Source: Virgisporangium aurantiacum (GTDB lineage Bacteria; Actinomycetota; Actinomycetes; Mycobacteriales; Micromonosporaceae). Taken from it: DNA of 64,000 bases. The notes beneath the pieces were generated by a model. It worked only from the letters and a program-made list of their open reading frames with translations. It ran no database searches and was not told where the DNA came from. This document shows, one piece after another, positions 45,902 to 56,368 of this stretch (position 1 is the first letter of the stretch; each line of letters begins with the position of its first letter). The position numbers and the translations under genes are program-made. The stretch is from positions 186,001 to 250,000 of the forward strand of contig NZ_BOPG01000009.1 of NCBI RefSeq assembly GCF_016863635.1, in the 5' to 3' direction.

Positions 45902-45968
45902 CGCCGTTTGTCTGGAATAGGCGATCGATCCCAAAGGCGAAATCTGGCGCCACGCGGATCGAGCGGCG

Positions 45969-47306
45969 TCAGCCGGACAGGCCGCGCATGGCCGCGTAGA
46001 GGTTCAGCACCGCCGCGGCCAGCGGGACGACCGATACCAGGCAGAGTGTGTCGAGGATGTCGGCGGCCCGGCCCAGGTACGGCGACGGGGATCGGCGGCG
46101 GTAGCGGGCGCCGGCCAGGGCCAACCCCACCACCACCAGGGCCAGCATCGGGGCGGCGAGCCGGCCCAAGGTCCAAGTGCCGGAGGCGAACGGCAGGAAC
46201 AGGAGCGCGGCACCGCCGGCCAGCAGGGGCACGCGTTGGCGGACCGTAACGAGCAGCCGCGCCCGCAGCAGCAGCGTCAGGCCGGCCACGAGGGTGAGCA
46301 GCGGGCCGGCCAGCCCGGCGGGTTGCAACGCCCAGCCGGCCGCCACGGCCGTTACGGCCAGGCCGGCGAGCAGGCCGGTGAGCATGGCGTCGGCCCTGGC
46401 CACCGCGGCGAGCACGCGGTCGCGATCGGGTTGCTGGGCCGGGGTGGTGGTGCCGGTGGCGCCGGGTGGGGGCGTCACCACGGGCATCGGGAGGCGGCCG
46501 AGGCGCACGGCCAGCGACGGGGCGGCCGTGACCCCGCCCACCACCACGACGGATATCAGTGCGGCGGCCCGCGCTGTGCCCGTCGCAAATGACGCACTTG
46601 CACCGACCACGCCGAGCAGACCCGCGGCCGTGCCGGCGATGAAGATCCATTGCCCGGCGCCGGCGCCGAGAGCGCCGGCCACCGACCAGAGCGTGAGCGC
46701 CGTCGCGGCGACAAGCATATGTGACGCGGTGTCAGCACCCGATTCCAGCAGGTGCCAGCCACCCAGGGCGGCGGCCGGCAGCGAGTAGGCGGCGAGCGCC
46801 GCGCCGACCAGCGGCTCGGCGTACGCGCGGGTGGCCAGGATCCCGGCCGCCAGCAGCACCGCGGCCAGGCTCAGGGCGGCCCAGCGGTCGTGCGCGAAGC
46901 CAGCGCCGAGCGGGCCGATCAGCCCGATGACGAGGATCAGCCCGGCCGCCGCCACCGCCGCGACCCGGGTGGCTCCGCCGCTCCAGCGGGCGCCCAGGCC
47001 GCGCGCGCCGATCGCGACCGCGTCGACCACGTCGTCGTACTCGGGCTCCGGCCAGTCGGTGCGGGCCGGCACCAGGTGCAGCACCTCGCCGTCGGCGATG
47101 CCGGCACTCGCCATCGAGTCGGTGGCCGCGAGTTTCGGCCCGCCGAAGCGGTGCAGCACCCAGCCGCCGTGCTGCTGGCCCCGGTCGGCCAGGCCGTCGC
47201 CGGCGCGCTGCACCAGGTCGGGGAGGAGTTCGGCGACGGGGACCTCGTCGGGCAGCACGACATCGACCCGCCGCTGCGCGGAAGCCACGGTTATCCGGGT
47301 GAGCAC
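45969..47306 (-). CDS. eccD: ESX/type VII secretion membrane channel protein EccD
   Basis: 445 residues. An N-terminal ubiquitin-like domain (about 1-85: RITVASAQRRVDVVLPDEVPVAELLPDL) precedes roughly eleven membrane helices, the EccD plan. EccD forms the translocation core with EccB, EccC and EccE. Start GTG 47306 is divergent from eccC, with about 107 bases between them. No eccB or eccE gene was found in the window. Confidence 0.88.
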   Translation of the reverse strand: MLTRITVASAQRRVDVVLPDEVPVAELLPDLVQRAGDGLADRGQQHGGWVLHRFGGPKLAATDSMASAGIADGEVLHLVPARTDWPEPEYDDVVDAVAIGARGLGARWSGGATRVAAVAAAGLILVIGLIGPLGAGFAHDRWAALSLAAVLLAAGILATRAYAEPLVGAALAAYSLPAAALGGWHLLESGADTASHMLVAATALTLWSVAGALGAGAGQWIFIAGTAAGLLGVVGASASFATGTARAAALISVVVVGGVTAAPSLAVRLGRLPMPVVTPPPGATGTTTPAQQPDRDRVLAAVARADAMLTGLLAGLAVTAVAAGWALQPAGLAGPLLTLVAGLTLLLRARLLVTVRQRVPLLAGGAALLFLPFASGTWTLGRLAAPMLALVVVGLALAGARYRRRSPSPYLGRAADILDTLCLVSVVPLAAAVLNLYAAMRGLSG

Positions 47307-47413
47307 GCGAAGAGGTTTACCACGGATCCGGGTACCCCACGTGTCCCAGCCGTCGCTTACAGTCTCCTCATCATCGACTGACCGAGATCACTCGGTTACC
47401 TGGGGAGGTGTCG

Positions 47414-50400
47414 ATGGGTGTCGTCGTCGTGCGCCGAGGAGCCCGTCGGCCGGCGCCGCGGCTGCCGGCCGGCGACCTCGTGGTGCCGCCGCCACCGGCG
47501 ATTCCGGAGCCGGTCGGGTCGCGCTGGCAGGGTGCGCTGCAGGTGCTGCCGATGCTGCTCGGCACGGTGGCCACCGCGCTGCTGTTCGCCGGCCGCAGCG
47601 GCGACCGGTACTCGCTGGTCATCGGCGCGTTCTTCGGCCTGTCGACGCTCGGCATGCTGGCCACCAGTTGGGGCGGCGGCGGGCAGCCGCGGCGGGCGGA
47701 GCTCATGGCGATGCGGCGCGACTACCTGCGTCAGCTCGCCGTGCTGCGGCGTCAGGTCCGGTCGACGATCACCGCCCAGCGCACCGCGATGACGTACCGC
47801 CACCCGCCGCCCGAGCAGCTCTGGTGCGCGGCCGACAGTTTCCGCCTCTGGGAACGCCGGCCGGGCGACTCCGACTTCGCGGTCGTGCGGGTCGGGTCCG
47901 GGCCGCAGACGCTCGCCACCCCGCTGCTCGCGCCGGTCACCGCCGACCTCGACGAGCTGGAACCGGTGACCGCCGGTACCCTGCGCCGGTTCCTCGACGC
48001 CTACTCGGTGGTGCCCGACCTGCCGGTGGCGGTGTCGCTGCGCGGCTTCGCCCGCGTGTTCGTGCGCGGCGACGGCGCGCGCGGGCTGGTGCGGGCGGCG
48101 CTGGCCCAGTTGGTCACGTTCCACGCGCCGGTCGACCTGCTGGTCGCCGTGTGCCCGGCGCCCGACCGGCGCGCGGAGTGGGAAGAGGTCAAGTGGCTGC
48201 CGCACGCGCAGCATCCGACCCGGGTCGACGGTGCCGGTCCGGTGCGGCTGGTCGCCACCGGCGTCGCCGACCTGGAGCAGCGGCTGGCCGACGTCATCGG
48301 TTCCCGGCCGGGCCACGGCGGCGTGATCGACGGGCCGCACGTCGTGGTGGTGCTCGACGGCGGCGACCCGACGGGCGCCAAACTCCTCGCGGCCGACCGC
48401 GCGATCGCCGGCGTCACCGTGCTCGACCTCGACACCCCGCTGCCCAGGCTGCTCGACCGGTACTCGATCGGGCTCGACACCGACGCCGGACGGCTGGTCA
48501 CCACGACGGTGGGCGACACCGGTGACGTCGGCGTGCCGGACACGCTCAGCCGGGTGGAGGCGCAGGCGTTGATGCGGCGGCTGGCGCCGCGGCGGCTGCC
48601 GGTCACCGGTCGCGGCGAGGCGCCCGAGCGGCGCACCACCGGGCTCACCGAACTGCTCGGCATCGCCGACGCGGCGGTGTTCGACGGGCCGCGTACCCAG
48701 CGGGCGGCGCGCGAGCGGCTCCGGGTGCCGATCGGCGTCGGCACCGACGGCCAGCCCGTCGACCTCGACCTGAAGGAGTCCGCGCTCGACGGCATGGGCC
48801 CGCACGGGCTGGTCATCGGCGCGACCGGCTCGGGCAAGTCGGAACTGCTGCGCACGCTGGTGCTCGGGCTGGCCGCCACCCACCCGCCGGCCAATCTCAA
48901 CTTCGTGCTGATCGACTACAAGGGCGGGGCCACGTTCGTCTCGCTCGACCGGCTGCCGCACGTCGCCGCCGTGATCACCAACCTGGCCGACGAGCTGACG
49001 CTGGTCGACCGCATGTCCGACGCCATCAACGGCGAGGTGCTGCGCCGGCAGGAACTGCTGCGGCGGGCCGGCAACTTCGCGTCGATCCACGACTACGAGC
49101 GCGGCGGCATGCCGCTGGGGCCGCTTCCGACGCTGCTCATCGTGTGCGACGAGTTCTCCGAACTGCTCACCGCCAAGCCCGACTTCATCGACCTGTTCGT
49201 GCAGATCGGGCGGGTCGGCCGGTCGCTCGGCATGCACCTGCTGCTGGCGTCGCAGCGGCTGGAGGAGGGTCGGCTGCGCGGGCTCGACACGCACCTCTCC
49301 TACCGCATCGGGCTGCGCACGTTCTCGGCGCTGGAGTCGCGGGCGGTGCTCGGCGTGCCCGACGCGTACGAGCTGCCCCGTACGCCCGGCCACGCGTACC
49401 TGAAGTGCGTCACCGAGCCGCTGGTGCGGTTCCGGGCCGCGTACGCGTCCGGGCCGTACGTTCCGCCGGCCGTGGCCGCCGGGTCTCCGCGCCGCCCCGT
49501 TCTGGAATACACGACGCACGATGTCGCGCTGCCGCCGGCGGGCGCGGCGCCGCCCGTGCCGTCGAGTGATGCCAGCCTGCTCGACGTCCTGGTCGCGCGG
49601 CTGGCGCCGCTCGGCCCGCCGGCGCACCGCGTCTGGCTGCCGCCGCTCGACGCCCCGCCCGGGCTCGACGACCTGCTCGGCCCGCTCCGGGTCGACCCGG
49701 CCCGCGGGCTGACGACCGTCAACCCCGACCTGCACGGCGCGCTGCAGGTGCCGGTCGCGCACGTCGACAAGCCGCTCGAACAGCGTCGCGACACGTTGTG
49801 GTTGCCGCTGGAGAGCAGCGGCGGCCACGTCGCCGTGGTCGGTTCGGCCCGGACGGGCAAGTCGACGCTGCTGCGCACGATCGTCACCGGCCTGGCCCTG
49901 ACCCACACGCCGGCCGAGGCCCGGGTCTACTGCCTCGACTTCGGCGGCGGCACGCTCGCTTCCGTCGCGGGGTTGCCGCACGTCGGCGGCGTGGCCGGCC
50001 GGCAGGAGATCACCGCCGTGCGCCGCACCGTCGCCGAACTGGTGACGCTGCTCGCCGAGCGCGAGCGGGAGCCGCTCGACACCGCGCACCGGGCCCACGT
50101 GTTCCTGGTGGTCGACGGCTGGGCCACGGTGCGCGCCGACTACGACGAGCTCGAACTGACCATCACCGACCTCGCCACCCGCGGGCTGGCGTACGGGATA
50201 CACGTCGTCGTCGGCGCGCTGCGCTGGAACGACTTCCGGCCGAGCCTCCGCGATCTCTTCGGCACCCGGCTGGAGCTGCGGCTGGGCGAGCCGGGCGACT
50301 CCGACGTCGACCGGCGCACGGCCGCCGCGGTGCCGCTCGCACCGGGTCGGGGCATCACCACCGACCGCTACCACTTCCTGGCCGCGAAGCCGGCGGCCGA

Positions 50401-51202
50401 CCTGACGACCGCGATAGCCGCGGCCTGGACCGGGCCGCCCGCGCCCCGGGTCCGGCTGCTGCCCGAACTCGTGCCGTACGACGAGATCGCCGCGATCACC
50501 GGCGACCCGCTGATGCTGCCGGTCGGCATCGCCGAAGACGACCTGCGCCCGGTGTGCGTCGACTTCGCCGCCGAGCCGCACCTCCTGCTCTTCGGCGACA
50601 GCGGCTGCGGCAAGACCTCGTTCCTGCGGGCGTTGGCGGCCACGGTCGTCGCGCGGTTCAAGCCCGAACAGGCCCGCGTCATCCTGGTCGACTACCGGCG
50701 GGGGCTGCTCGGCGCGATCACCGGCGACCACCTGATCGGCACCGGCACCGGCGCCCGGCAGGCCACCGAGCTGATGGAGACGGCCGCCTCGTACATGCAG
50801 CGCCGGCTGCCCGGTCCCGACATCACCCCCGACCAGCTGCGCGGCCGGTCGTGGTGGTCGGGGCCGGAGCTGTTCGTGCTCGTCGACGACTACGACCTGG
50901 TGAGCACCGGGCCCACCAACCCGCTGCTGCCGCTGCTCGACTTCCTGCCGCAGGCCCGCGACATCGGCCTGCACGTGATCCTCACCCGGCGCAGCGGCGG
51001 CGCGTCGCGGGCCATGTACGAGCAGGTGATCCAGCGCATCCGGGAACTCTCCGGCCCGGCCGTGGTGATGTCCGGCGACCGCGACGAGGGCGTTCTGGTC
51101 GGCAACGTGCGGCCCGGTCCGTTGCCGCCTGGCCGTGGCCGGCTGATCACCCGGCGAGACGGCGTGCGCCTGGTACAGCTCGCCTATCTGCCACCGCCGT
51201 AG
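47414..51202 (+). CDS. eccC: ESX/type VII secretion ATPase EccC
   Basis: 1262 residues. Two N-terminal membrane helices (about 40-80) are followed by three FtsK/SpoIIIE-type ATPase domains with Walker A GATGSGKSE (about 469), GSARTGKST (about 810) and GDSGCGKTS (about 1061). All three keep the lysine, and Walker B-like LLIVCDEFSELL and VFLVVDGWA/ELFVLVDDYD follow. It is the full-length fused EccCa-EccCb form. It recognises and drives substrates such as WXG100 dimers. GGGGAGG at 47402-47408 supports ATG 47414 rather than the in-frame GTG 47408. Confidence 0.94.
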   Translation: MGVVVVRRGARRPAPRLPAGDLVVPPPPAIPEPVGSRWQGALQVLPMLLGTVATALLFAGRSGDRYSLVIGAFFGLSTLGMLATSWGGGGQPRRAELMAMRRDYLRQLAVLRRQVRSTITAQRTAMTYRHPPPEQLWCAADSFRLWERRPGDSDFAVVRVGSGPQTLATPLLAPVTADLDELEPVTAGTLRRFLDAYSVVPDLPVAVSLRGFARVFVRGDGARGLVRAALAQLVTFHAPVDLLVAVCPAPDRRAEWEEVKWLPHAQHPTRVDGAGPVRLVATGVADLEQRLADVIGSRPGHGGVIDGPHVVVVLDGGDPTGAKLLAADRAIAGVTVLDLDTPLPRLLDRYSIGLDTDAGRLVTTTVGDTGDVGVPDTLSRVEAQALMRRLAPRRLPVTGRGEAPERRTTGLTELLGIADAAVFDGPRTQRAARERLRVPIGVGTDGQPVDLDLKESALDGMGPHGLVIGATGSGKSELLRTLVLGLAATHPPANLNFVLIDYKGGATFVSLDRLPHVAAVITNLADELTLVDRMSDAINGEVLRRQELLRRAGNFASIHDYERGGMPLGPLPTLLIVCDEFSELLTAKPDFIDLFVQIGRVGRSLGMHLLLASQRLEEGRLRGLDTHLSYRIGLRTFSALESRAVLGVPDAYELPRTPGHAYLKCVTEPLVRFRAAYASGPYVPPAVAAGSPRRPVLEYTTHDVALPPAGAAPPVPSSDASLLDVLVARLAPLGPPAHRVWLPPLDAPPGLDDLLGPLRVDPARGLTTVNPDLHGALQVPVAHVDKPLEQRRDTLWLPLESSGGHVAVVGSARTGKSTLLRTIVTGLALTHTPAEARVYCLDFGGGTLASVAGLPHVGGVAGRQEITAVRRTVAELVTLLAEREREPLDTAHRAHVFLVVDGWATVRADYDELELTITDLATRGLAYGIHVVVGALRWNDFRPSLRDLFGTRLELRLGEPGDSDVDRRTAAAVPLAPGRGITTDRYHFLAAKPAADLTTAIAAAWTGPPAPRVRLLPELVPYDEIAAITGDPLMLPVGIAEDDLRPVCVDFAAEPHLLLFGDSGCGKTSFLRALAATVVARFKPEQARVILVDYRRGLLGAITGDHLIGTGTGARQATELMETAASYMQRRLPGPDITPDQLRGRSWWSGPELFVLVDDYDLVSTGPTNPLLPLLDFLPQARDIGLHVILTRRSGGASRAMYEQVIQRIRELSGPAVVMSGDRDEGVLVGNVRPGPLPPGRGRLITRRDGVRLVQLAYLPPP

Positions 51203-51338
51203 CGGGCCGTTCGGACGGCTTTATGTGACCGGACGGTGCGTAGCGATTTGTTTTGCCCGGAAATGCCCGCACGCATCGACAGCGGTCAGAGACGACCGTC
51301 TCGTCGTTGTGGCGAGGAGCCGTCAGAATGGACGCGCC

Positions 51339-52673
51339 GTGCGTGTGTTCATCGATCAATGTCGGTCCGCGTTCATCGCCATTCTCCTGGCGACGCTGAC
51401 TGCGATTGGTGCTGTTCTGGTGCCGGCCGTCCTGATGCCGGCACCCGCCCGCGCCGACTCGGTCCGCAACGAACAGTGGCAGCTCGGGGCGTTGAACGCG
51501 GTCGCCGCGTGGCAGTACTCCACCGGCAGCGGCGTCACCGTCGCGATCCTCGACTCCGGCGTCGACGCGACCCACCCCGACCTCGCCGGCCAGGTGCTTC
51601 CCGGGATCGACCTGGTCGACGGCTCCACCGACGGGCGGGTCGACCCGGTCGGCCACGGCACCACCGTCGCCGCGCTGATCGCCGGCAAGCGCGACGCCGA
51701 CGGCGTGGTGGGCATCGCGCCCGACGCCAGGATCCTGCCGGTGCGCGTGCTCGACAAGCAGAACCGGTACGACGACGCGTCCGTGGTCGCGAAGGGGCTG
51801 CGCTGGGCGGTCGACCACGGGGCGCAGGTGGTCAACCTGTCGCTGGGCGGCGTCACGCAGAGCGACCTGCTCGCGTCGGCCATCGAGTACGCGGCCGCGC
51901 GCGACGTGGTCGTGATCGCGTGCACCGGCAACATCGCCCAGACCACCGGCGCCGACCTGCGGGTCTGGTACCCGGCCCGGAAGCCGGGCGTGGTCGCGGT
52001 GACGGGCCTGCGCAACAGCTCCTCGCCCGGGCAGACCTGGCTCGACCGCCCGGCCGGCGACGAACTCTGGCCGGGTGCGCTCACCGGCCCGGAGACGGTG
52101 CTCAGCGCGCCCGCGGCGAGCCTGGTCGGCGCCCGTCCGGGCGGCTACTGGCGGGTGCAGGGCACCAGCTTCGCCGCTCCCCTGGTGACCGCGACCGCGG
52201 CCCTGGTGCGGGCCCGGTTGCCGCAGCTGGACGCGGCCAACGTCATCAACCACCTGATCGCCACCGCGAGCGACCTGGGCCCGCCGGGCCGCGACGACCG
52301 CTACGGCTTCGGCCTGGTCGACCCCCTGGCGGCGGTGACCACGAAGCTGCCCGAGGTGGCCGGGAACCCGCTCACCGACGTGCGGTCGCTGGCCCAGCCC
52401 GCAACCGGTGGCCAGCCGAACGCCGGCTCAGGCGGCGTACCGGGCGCGGCCGGCCCGGCCGGAGCCGGCAACCAGGCGACCGACGCCGCGAACCCGGTGG
52501 CCGAACCCGAGAAGACGGCGGCCAACCGGCCGGACCGCCGGGTGGCGGCCGTGACGGTGGCGGGCGTACTCGGCCCGCCCATGCTCGCGCTGGGCCTGCT
52601 GCTGACAGCCGTCTACGCCGACCGACGCGGTTACCTGCGCCGGTACCGGCGCTCCCCGCGCCACCTGCGGTAG
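51339..52673 (+). CDS. mycP: Mycosin, type VII secretion subtilisin-like protease
   Basis: 444 residues. A signal peptide (AFIAILLATLTAIGAVLVPAVLM) precedes a complete subtilase triad: D in VAILDSGVDATHP, H in GHGTTVAALIAG, S in GTSFAAPLVTATA. A Pro/Ala/Gly linker, a C-terminal membrane helix (VAAVTVAGVLGPPMLALGLLL) and an Arg-rich tail complete it. Mycosins stabilise and process ESX systems. The start is uncertain; GTG 51339 gives a compact signal peptide. It follows eccC after 136 bases, so it may have its own promoter. Confidence 0.93.
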   Translation: MRVFIDQCRSAFIAILLATLTAIGAVLVPAVLMPAPARADSVRNEQWQLGALNAVAAWQYSTGSGVTVAILDSGVDATHPDLAGQVLPGIDLVDGSTDGRVDPVGHGTTVAALIAGKRDADGVVGIAPDARILPVRVLDKQNRYDDASVVAKGLRWAVDHGAQVVNLSLGGVTQSDLLASAIEYAAARDVVVIACTGNIAQTTGADLRVWYPARKPGVVAVTGLRNSSSPGQTWLDRPAGDELWPGALTGPETVLSAPAASLVGARPGGYWRVQGTSFAAPLVTATAALVRARLPQLDAANVINHLIATASDLGPPGRDDRYGFGLVDPLAAVTTKLPEVAGNPLTDVRSLAQPATGGQPNAGSGGVPGAAGPAGAGNQATDAANPVAEPEKTAANRPDRRVAAVTVAGVLGPPMLALGLLLTAVYADRRGYLRRYRRSPRHLR

Positions 52674-52674
52674 G

Positions 52675-53352
52675 TCAGACCCGGGCGCGCCGGGCCAACC
52701 GCTCCGGGTCGAGGATTATCACCGACTTGCCGTCGAGCCGGAGCCACCCGCGGGACGCGAAGTCGGCCAGCGCCTTGTTCACGGTCTCCCGCGAAGCCCC
52801 GACGAGCTGGGCCAGCTCCTCCTGCGTGAGGTCGTGGGTGACCCGCAGAACCCCGCCGTCGCGGTTGCCGAAGCGACCGGCCATCTGGAGCAGGTTCTTG
52901 GCGACCCGGCCGGGGACATCGGTGAATATGAGGTCGGCCAGCGCGTCGTTGGTGCGTCGCAGCCGCCGGGCCAGCACGCGGAGCAGCTGCTCGGCGATCT
53001 CGGGCCGGTTGGTGAGCCACGGACGCAGCGCGGTCTTGCGCAGCCGGGCCAGCCGGGCATCGGTGACAGCGGTGGCCGTCGCCGTGCGCGGACCGGGATC
53101 GAACAGCGACAACTCGCCGATCATGTCGCTCGGGCCGGTGAGGGCCAGGAGGTTCTGTCGCCCGTCGGCGGCGCGCCGGCCTAACTTGATCTTGCCGGAC
53201 AGCACGATGTAGAGGCTGTCGCCAGGGTCGCCCTCGTTGAAGACGACCTCGCCCTTGCGGGCCTCGACGTACTCCAACTCCTTCGCCAACGACTCGGCAG
53301 CATCGGCATCCACCCCCTGGAAGATGCCGCTACGGGCCAGTACATCATCCAT
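52675..53352 (-). CDS. crp: Crp/Fnr-family cAMP-type global regulator
   Basis: 225 residues, like Mycobacterium Crp and Corynebacterium GlxR. The cyclic-nucleotide domain includes [20 protein letters not shown] and [18 protein letters not shown], the phosphate-binding cassette. The C-terminal winged helix has [24 protein letters not shown]. It precedes capA-like, nth, tlpA, NUDIX and marP genes in the same order as mycobacteria. Its stop is one base from the mycP stop. Confidence 0.92.
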   Translation of the reverse strand: MDDVLARSGIFQGVDADAAESLAKELEYVEARKGEVVFNEGDPGDSLYIVLSGKIKLGRRAADGRQNLLALTGPSDMIGELSLFDPGPRTATATAVTDARLARLRKTALRPWLTNRPEIAEQLLRVLARRLRRTNDALADLIFTDVPGRVAKNLLQMAGRFGNRDGGVLRVTHDLTQEELAQLVGASRETVNKALADFASRGWLRLDGKSVIILDPERLARRARV

Positions 53353-53481
53353 CGCGCCTACCTCGAATCCCGCGCGAAACGCGCCAGATCAGTTTATGCA
53401 CAACGGGCGTGATAACGAACGTCGCCCAGCAGTGCGTCCGTCATCAGTCGAACAGCGGGCACACGAGTGGCGCGGTTGCGC

Positions 53482-53487
53482 TAGTGT
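53482..53487 (+). promoter_or_regulatory. -10 element of a probable leaderless promoter
   Basis: TAGTGT (TANNNT type) ends seven bases before ATG 53495 of the CapA-like gene, which lacks any Shine-Dalgarno. The transcript would therefore begin at or next to the A of the start codon. The -35 is not clear. Confidence 0.45.
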
Positions 53488-53494
53488 CCGCGCG

Positions 53495-54871
53495 ATGGGT
53501 GTGTACGGAAGCCGCCGAGGCGACGACGAGCCGGGTTGGGGCGAACAATCGCCCGGTGTGTACCGTTCGCCCGAATCTAGCGGAAGTTATCCGGCCGAGC
53601 GGTACGACACGCCGGGACCGTATCAGGGCCCGACGTACGGTCCGCCATCCGACCCCACGTCCGGTATGTACGGAAATCAGCCTCCGCCAGCCGCACCACC
53701 GCCGCCGGCCCAGCGCAGGCGACGCTCCGGGATCAACCGGACCGCGATCATCCTCACCATCCTCGCGGTGCTGCTCGTCGGCGCCGGCACCGCCGCCGCG
53801 GCCACCCTGCTGTCGGGCGACGACAAGGGCAACGAAGCCGGCGAAACGGGCACGAACACCGGCGACGGCAAGACGCCGAACGCGCCCGCCTCGTCCGCGC
53901 CGGCGAAGGAGCCGATCTCGATGTCGGCCACCGGCGACGTGGTGATGGGCATGCCGGGCCGGTTCGCGCCGAACAACGGCAAGGGCATGTTCGACGGTGT
54001 CGCGCCGCTGCTCAAGGCCGACTTCCAGATGATGAACCTGGAACAGACGATCACCGACGACACCGGCGTGACGAAGTGCGGCGCCAACAGCACGTCGTGC
54101 ATCGCGTTCCGGACCCCGCCCGCCACGGTGCAGAACCTGAAGGACGCCGGCACCCACCTGGTCAACCTGGCCAACAACCACGCCTACGACTACGGCGACA
54201 AGGGTTACAAGAACACCCAGCAGGCGCTCGACGGCGTCGGGATCAAGTACACCGGCTGGACCGACCAGATCACGGTGCAGGAGGTCAAGGGCGTCAAGGT
54301 GGCGGTCGTCGGGTTCTCGCCGTACGAGCGCTGGTCGAACGTCTGCACGAACACCGACACGGCGGCGGCGCTGATCAAGAAGGCGACCAGCCAGGCCGAC
54401 ATCGTGGTGGTGCAGGTGCACATGGGCGCCGAGGGGTCGGACAAGACCCGCGTCAAGCCCGGCACCGAGAACTACGTCGGCGAGAACCGGTGCGACCCGA
54501 TCAAGTTCTCGCACGCCGTGATCGACGCCGGCGCCGACCTGGTGGTCGGGCACGGCCCGCACGTGGTGCGCGGCATGGAGTTCTACCAGGGCCGGCTGAT
54601 CGCCTACAGCCTGGGCAACTTCGTCGGCTACGGCGGAACGCTCAACTACTCGGGCATCCTCGGCGTCACCGCGGTGATCAAGGTCAGCCTGAACCCCGAC
54701 GGCACCTGGGCGGGCGGCACGCTGATCCCCACCAACATCGTGTCGCCGGGCGTGCCGAAGGCCGACCCGAACAAGCGCGCGATCACCACGATCAGCGACC
54801 TCACCAAGAAGGACTTCCCGACCACGGGTCCGGCCATCGCCGCCGACGGCACCATCACCGCGCCGAAATAA
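53495..54871 (+). CDS. CapA/PgsA-like metallophosphatase-fold membrane protein
   Basis: 458 residues. A Tyr/Pro/Gly-rich cytosolic head (about 80 residues) and one membrane helix ([21 protein letters not shown]) are followed by the external CapA domain: [51 protein letters not shown] and [20 protein letters not shown], containing the metal-ligand Asp/Asn/His set. CapA proteins are linked to capsule or poly-gamma-glutamate metabolism. With no pgs/cap genes nearby, the polymer acted on here is unknown. It is divergent from crp. Confidence 0.85.
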   Translation: MGVYGSRRGDDEPGWGEQSPGVYRSPESSGSYPAERYDTPGPYQGPTYGPPSDPTSGMYGNQPPPAAPPPPAQRRRRSGINRTAIILTILAVLLVGAGTAAAATLLSGDDKGNEAGETGTNTGDGKTPNAPASSAPAKEPISMSATGDVVMGMPGRFAPNNGKGMFDGVAPLLKADFQMMNLEQTITDDTGVTKCGANSTSCIAFRTPPATVQNLKDAGTHLVNLANNHAYDYGDKGYKNTQQALDGVGIKYTGWTDQITVQEVKGVKVAVVGFSPYERWSNVCTNTDTAAALIKKATSQADIVVVQVHMGAEGSDKTRVKPGTENYVGENRCDPIKFSHAVIDAGADLVVGHGPHVVRGMEFYQGRLIAYSLGNFVGYGGTLNYSGILGVTAVIKVSLNPDGTWAGGTLIPTNIVSPGVPKADPNKRAITTISDLTKKDFPTTGPAIAADGTITAPK

Positions 54872-54887
54872 CGTCGTACCGCCGAAG

Positions 54888-54893
54888 TACCCT
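54888..54893 (+). promoter_or_regulatory. -10 element of a probable leaderless nth promoter
   Basis: TACCCT at 54888-54893 ends seven bases before GTG 54901 with no Shine-Dalgarno between. Spacing and absence of a ribosome-binding site favour a leaderless nth operon mRNA. Confidence 0.4.
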
Positions 54894-54900
54894 GGCTTGC

Positions 54901-55677
54901 GTGACCGAGACGCTGCTGGGCTTGAAGCGGCGTGCCCGCCGCATGGCGCGGGAACTCGCGGCTACCCATCCCGACGCTCACTGCGAGCTCGACCATTCGA
55001 GTCCGCTCGAGCTCGCGGTGGCCACGCTGCTGTCCGCGCAGACCACCGACGTCCGCGTCAACGAGACCACGCCCAAGTTGTTCGCGCGGTACCCGACCGC
55101 CGCCGACTACGCCGCCGCCGACCGGGCCGAACTGGAGGGCCTGCTCAAGCCGCTCGGCTTTTTCCGGGCGAAGTCCGACGCGCTCATGAAGCTCGGCCAG
55201 GCGCTGGTCGACCTGCACGCCGGCGTCGTGCCGAACACCATGGAGGCGCTGGTCGCGCTCCCCGGCATCGGCCGCAAGACGGCGAACGTCATCCTCGGCA
55301 ACGCGTTCGACGTACCCGGGCTCACCGTCGACACGCACTTCCAGCGGCTGGTCACCCGCTTCGGCTGGACCACCGAGACCGACCCGGTCAAGATCGAGGT
55401 CGCCGTGGCCGGCCTCATCGAGAAGCGCGACTGGACCATGTTCAGCCACCGCGTCATCTTCCACGGCCGCCGGGTCTGCCACGCCCGGAAGCCGGCGTGC
55501 GGTGCCTGCACGATCACGCGCAGTTGCCCGTCCTACGGCCTCGGGCCCAAGGACCCGGCCGTCGCCGCGAAACTGCTCAAGGGCCCGCGCGTCGCCGAGC
55601 TCGCCCGGGCCGCCGGCGCGCCCGTGCCCGAGGGCGCCACCTCGGAGGAGGGCGCATCAGAGGAGCCGGCGCTGTGA
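54901..55677 (+). CDS. nth: Endonuclease III
   Basis: 258 residues. The helix-hairpin-helix [14 protein letters not shown] with its catalytic lysine, followed by [14 protein letters not shown] and the catalytic aspartate region, is present. The 4Fe-4S cluster motif C-x6-C-x2-C-x5-C reads [17 protein letters not shown]. It is a DNA glycosylase/AP lyase for oxidised pyrimidines. The C-terminal ~30 residues are acidic and low complexity. The stop overlaps the TlpA-like GTG as GTGA. Confidence 0.96.
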   Translation: MTETLLGLKRRARRMARELAATHPDAHCELDHSSPLELAVATLLSAQTTDVRVNETTPKLFARYPTAADYAAADRAELEGLLKPLGFFRAKSDALMKLGQALVDLHAGVVPNTMEALVALPGIGRKTANVILGNAFDVPGLTVDTHFQRLVTRFGWTTETDPVKIEVAVAGLIEKRDWTMFSHRVIFHGRRVCHARKPACGACTITRSCPSYGLGPKDPAVAAKLLKGPRVAELARAAGAPVPEGATSEEGASEEPAL

Positions 55678-56261
55678 GGGTGGTTGCGGTCGTCGCGCTG
55701 CTCACCCTCGTCGTCACTTCCGGCTGTTCAAGGGGACGGGATGGGTCCGCCCCGCCCGTGACCTCGGATTCGGGCACCGGGGCCCCGTGCGTGCCGGCGG
55801 CGACATCCGCCGCCTCGGCTTCGCCGGGCGTCAACGTCGAAACCGCCAGCAACCAGAAGGTTCCCGACGTCGCCCTGGCCTGCTTCGCCGGCGGCGACAA
55901 GGTCGAGATCGGCGAGCTGCACCGGCCCGCGATCGTCAACCTGTGGGCGTCGTGGTGTGCGCCGTGCCGCACCGAGCTTCCCGCGCTGAACACCTACGCC
56001 CAGCGGGGAACAGTGCTCGTGCTCGGCGTCAACACCGAAGACTCCCGCACCGGCGCCGGCTCGATCGTCGACGACCTCAAGCTGGGATTCCCCAACCTCT
56101 ACGACCGCGAGGGCAAACTTCACAAGGCGTTGGGGAGCCTGCCGATGCCCGTCACGCTGTTCCTCACGGCCGACGGCACCGTGGTCTACACCCACCGCGC
56201 CGGCGCGCTCGACACGGCCGGGTTCGAGCGGATCGCCCGCGAGTACCTGGGGGCACCGTGA
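55674..56261 (+). CDS. TlpA/ResA-like thiol-disulfide lipoprotein
   Basis: 195 residues. A lipoprotein signal ([13 protein letters not shown], lipobox SGC) is followed by a Ser/Thr linker and a thioredoxin fold with W-C-A-P-C ([17 protein letters not shown]) and the cis-proline PMPVTLFL. It is an extracytoplasmic thiol reductase, and is the counterpart of mycobacterial Rv3673c between nth and the NUDIX gene. Its stop forms the left GTGA junction of the 107-bp element. Confidence 0.92.
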   Translation: MRVVAVVALLTLVVTSGCSRGRDGSAPPVTSDSGTGAPCVPAATSAASASPGVNVETASNQKVPDVALACFAGGDKVEIGELHRPAIVNLWASWCAPCRTELPALNTYAQRGTVLVLGVNTEDSRTGAGSIVDDLKLGFPNLYDREGKLHKALGSLPMPVTLFLTADGTVVYTHRAGALDTAGFERIAREYLGAP

Positions 56262-56364
56262 CCGAGCACTTGTGCGAGGGAACCATCAGGCTCAGCGGAG
56301 TGGATCCGATCGCGGAGCGAGCGAATCCACTCCGAGACCGGACCTCGCTCCGCGAGGTCCGGTC
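56258..56364 (+). repeat. 107-bp double-hairpin junction element, copy 1
   Basis: It begins with the GTGA overlapping the TlpA-like stop and ends immediately before the GTGA that starts the NUDIX gene; excising it would restore a normal GTGA overlap. Stem I: CGGAGTGGAT 56296-56305 with ATCCACTCCG 56325-56334, plus inner TCGC/GCGA. Stem II: GACCGGACCTCGC 56336-56348 with GCGAGGTCCGGTC 56352-56364, 13 perfect pairs, loop TCC. By hand alignment 91 of 111 positions (including the right GTGA) match copy 2 at 61352. Both stems differ from copy 2 by paired changes. Confidence 0.85.
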
Positions 56365-56368
56365 GTGA
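56258..56368 (+). CDS. Possible 36-residue ORF inside the element, copy 1
   Basis: GTG 56258 to TGA 56366-56368 codes a peptide opening [14 protein letters not shown], overlapping both neighbours by GTGA. Between the copies, 12 of 14 changed codons alter the amino acid, so selection seems to act on hairpins rather than on the peptide. The frame may serve only to pass ribosomes across the element. Confidence 0.3.
   Translation: MTEHLCEGTIRLSGVDPIAERANPLRDRTSLREVRS

Noticed and set aside
45898..45972. Bidirectional terminator between ppa and eccD
   Set aside because: The 9-base arms are perfect, but the 57-base loop is too long for an intrinsic terminator, and there is no T-run.
47396..50974. 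1192-codon open frame on the minus strand opposite eccC
   Set aside because: Antisense shadow of eccC with Arg/Gln/His-rich composition and no plausible start context or conserved motif.
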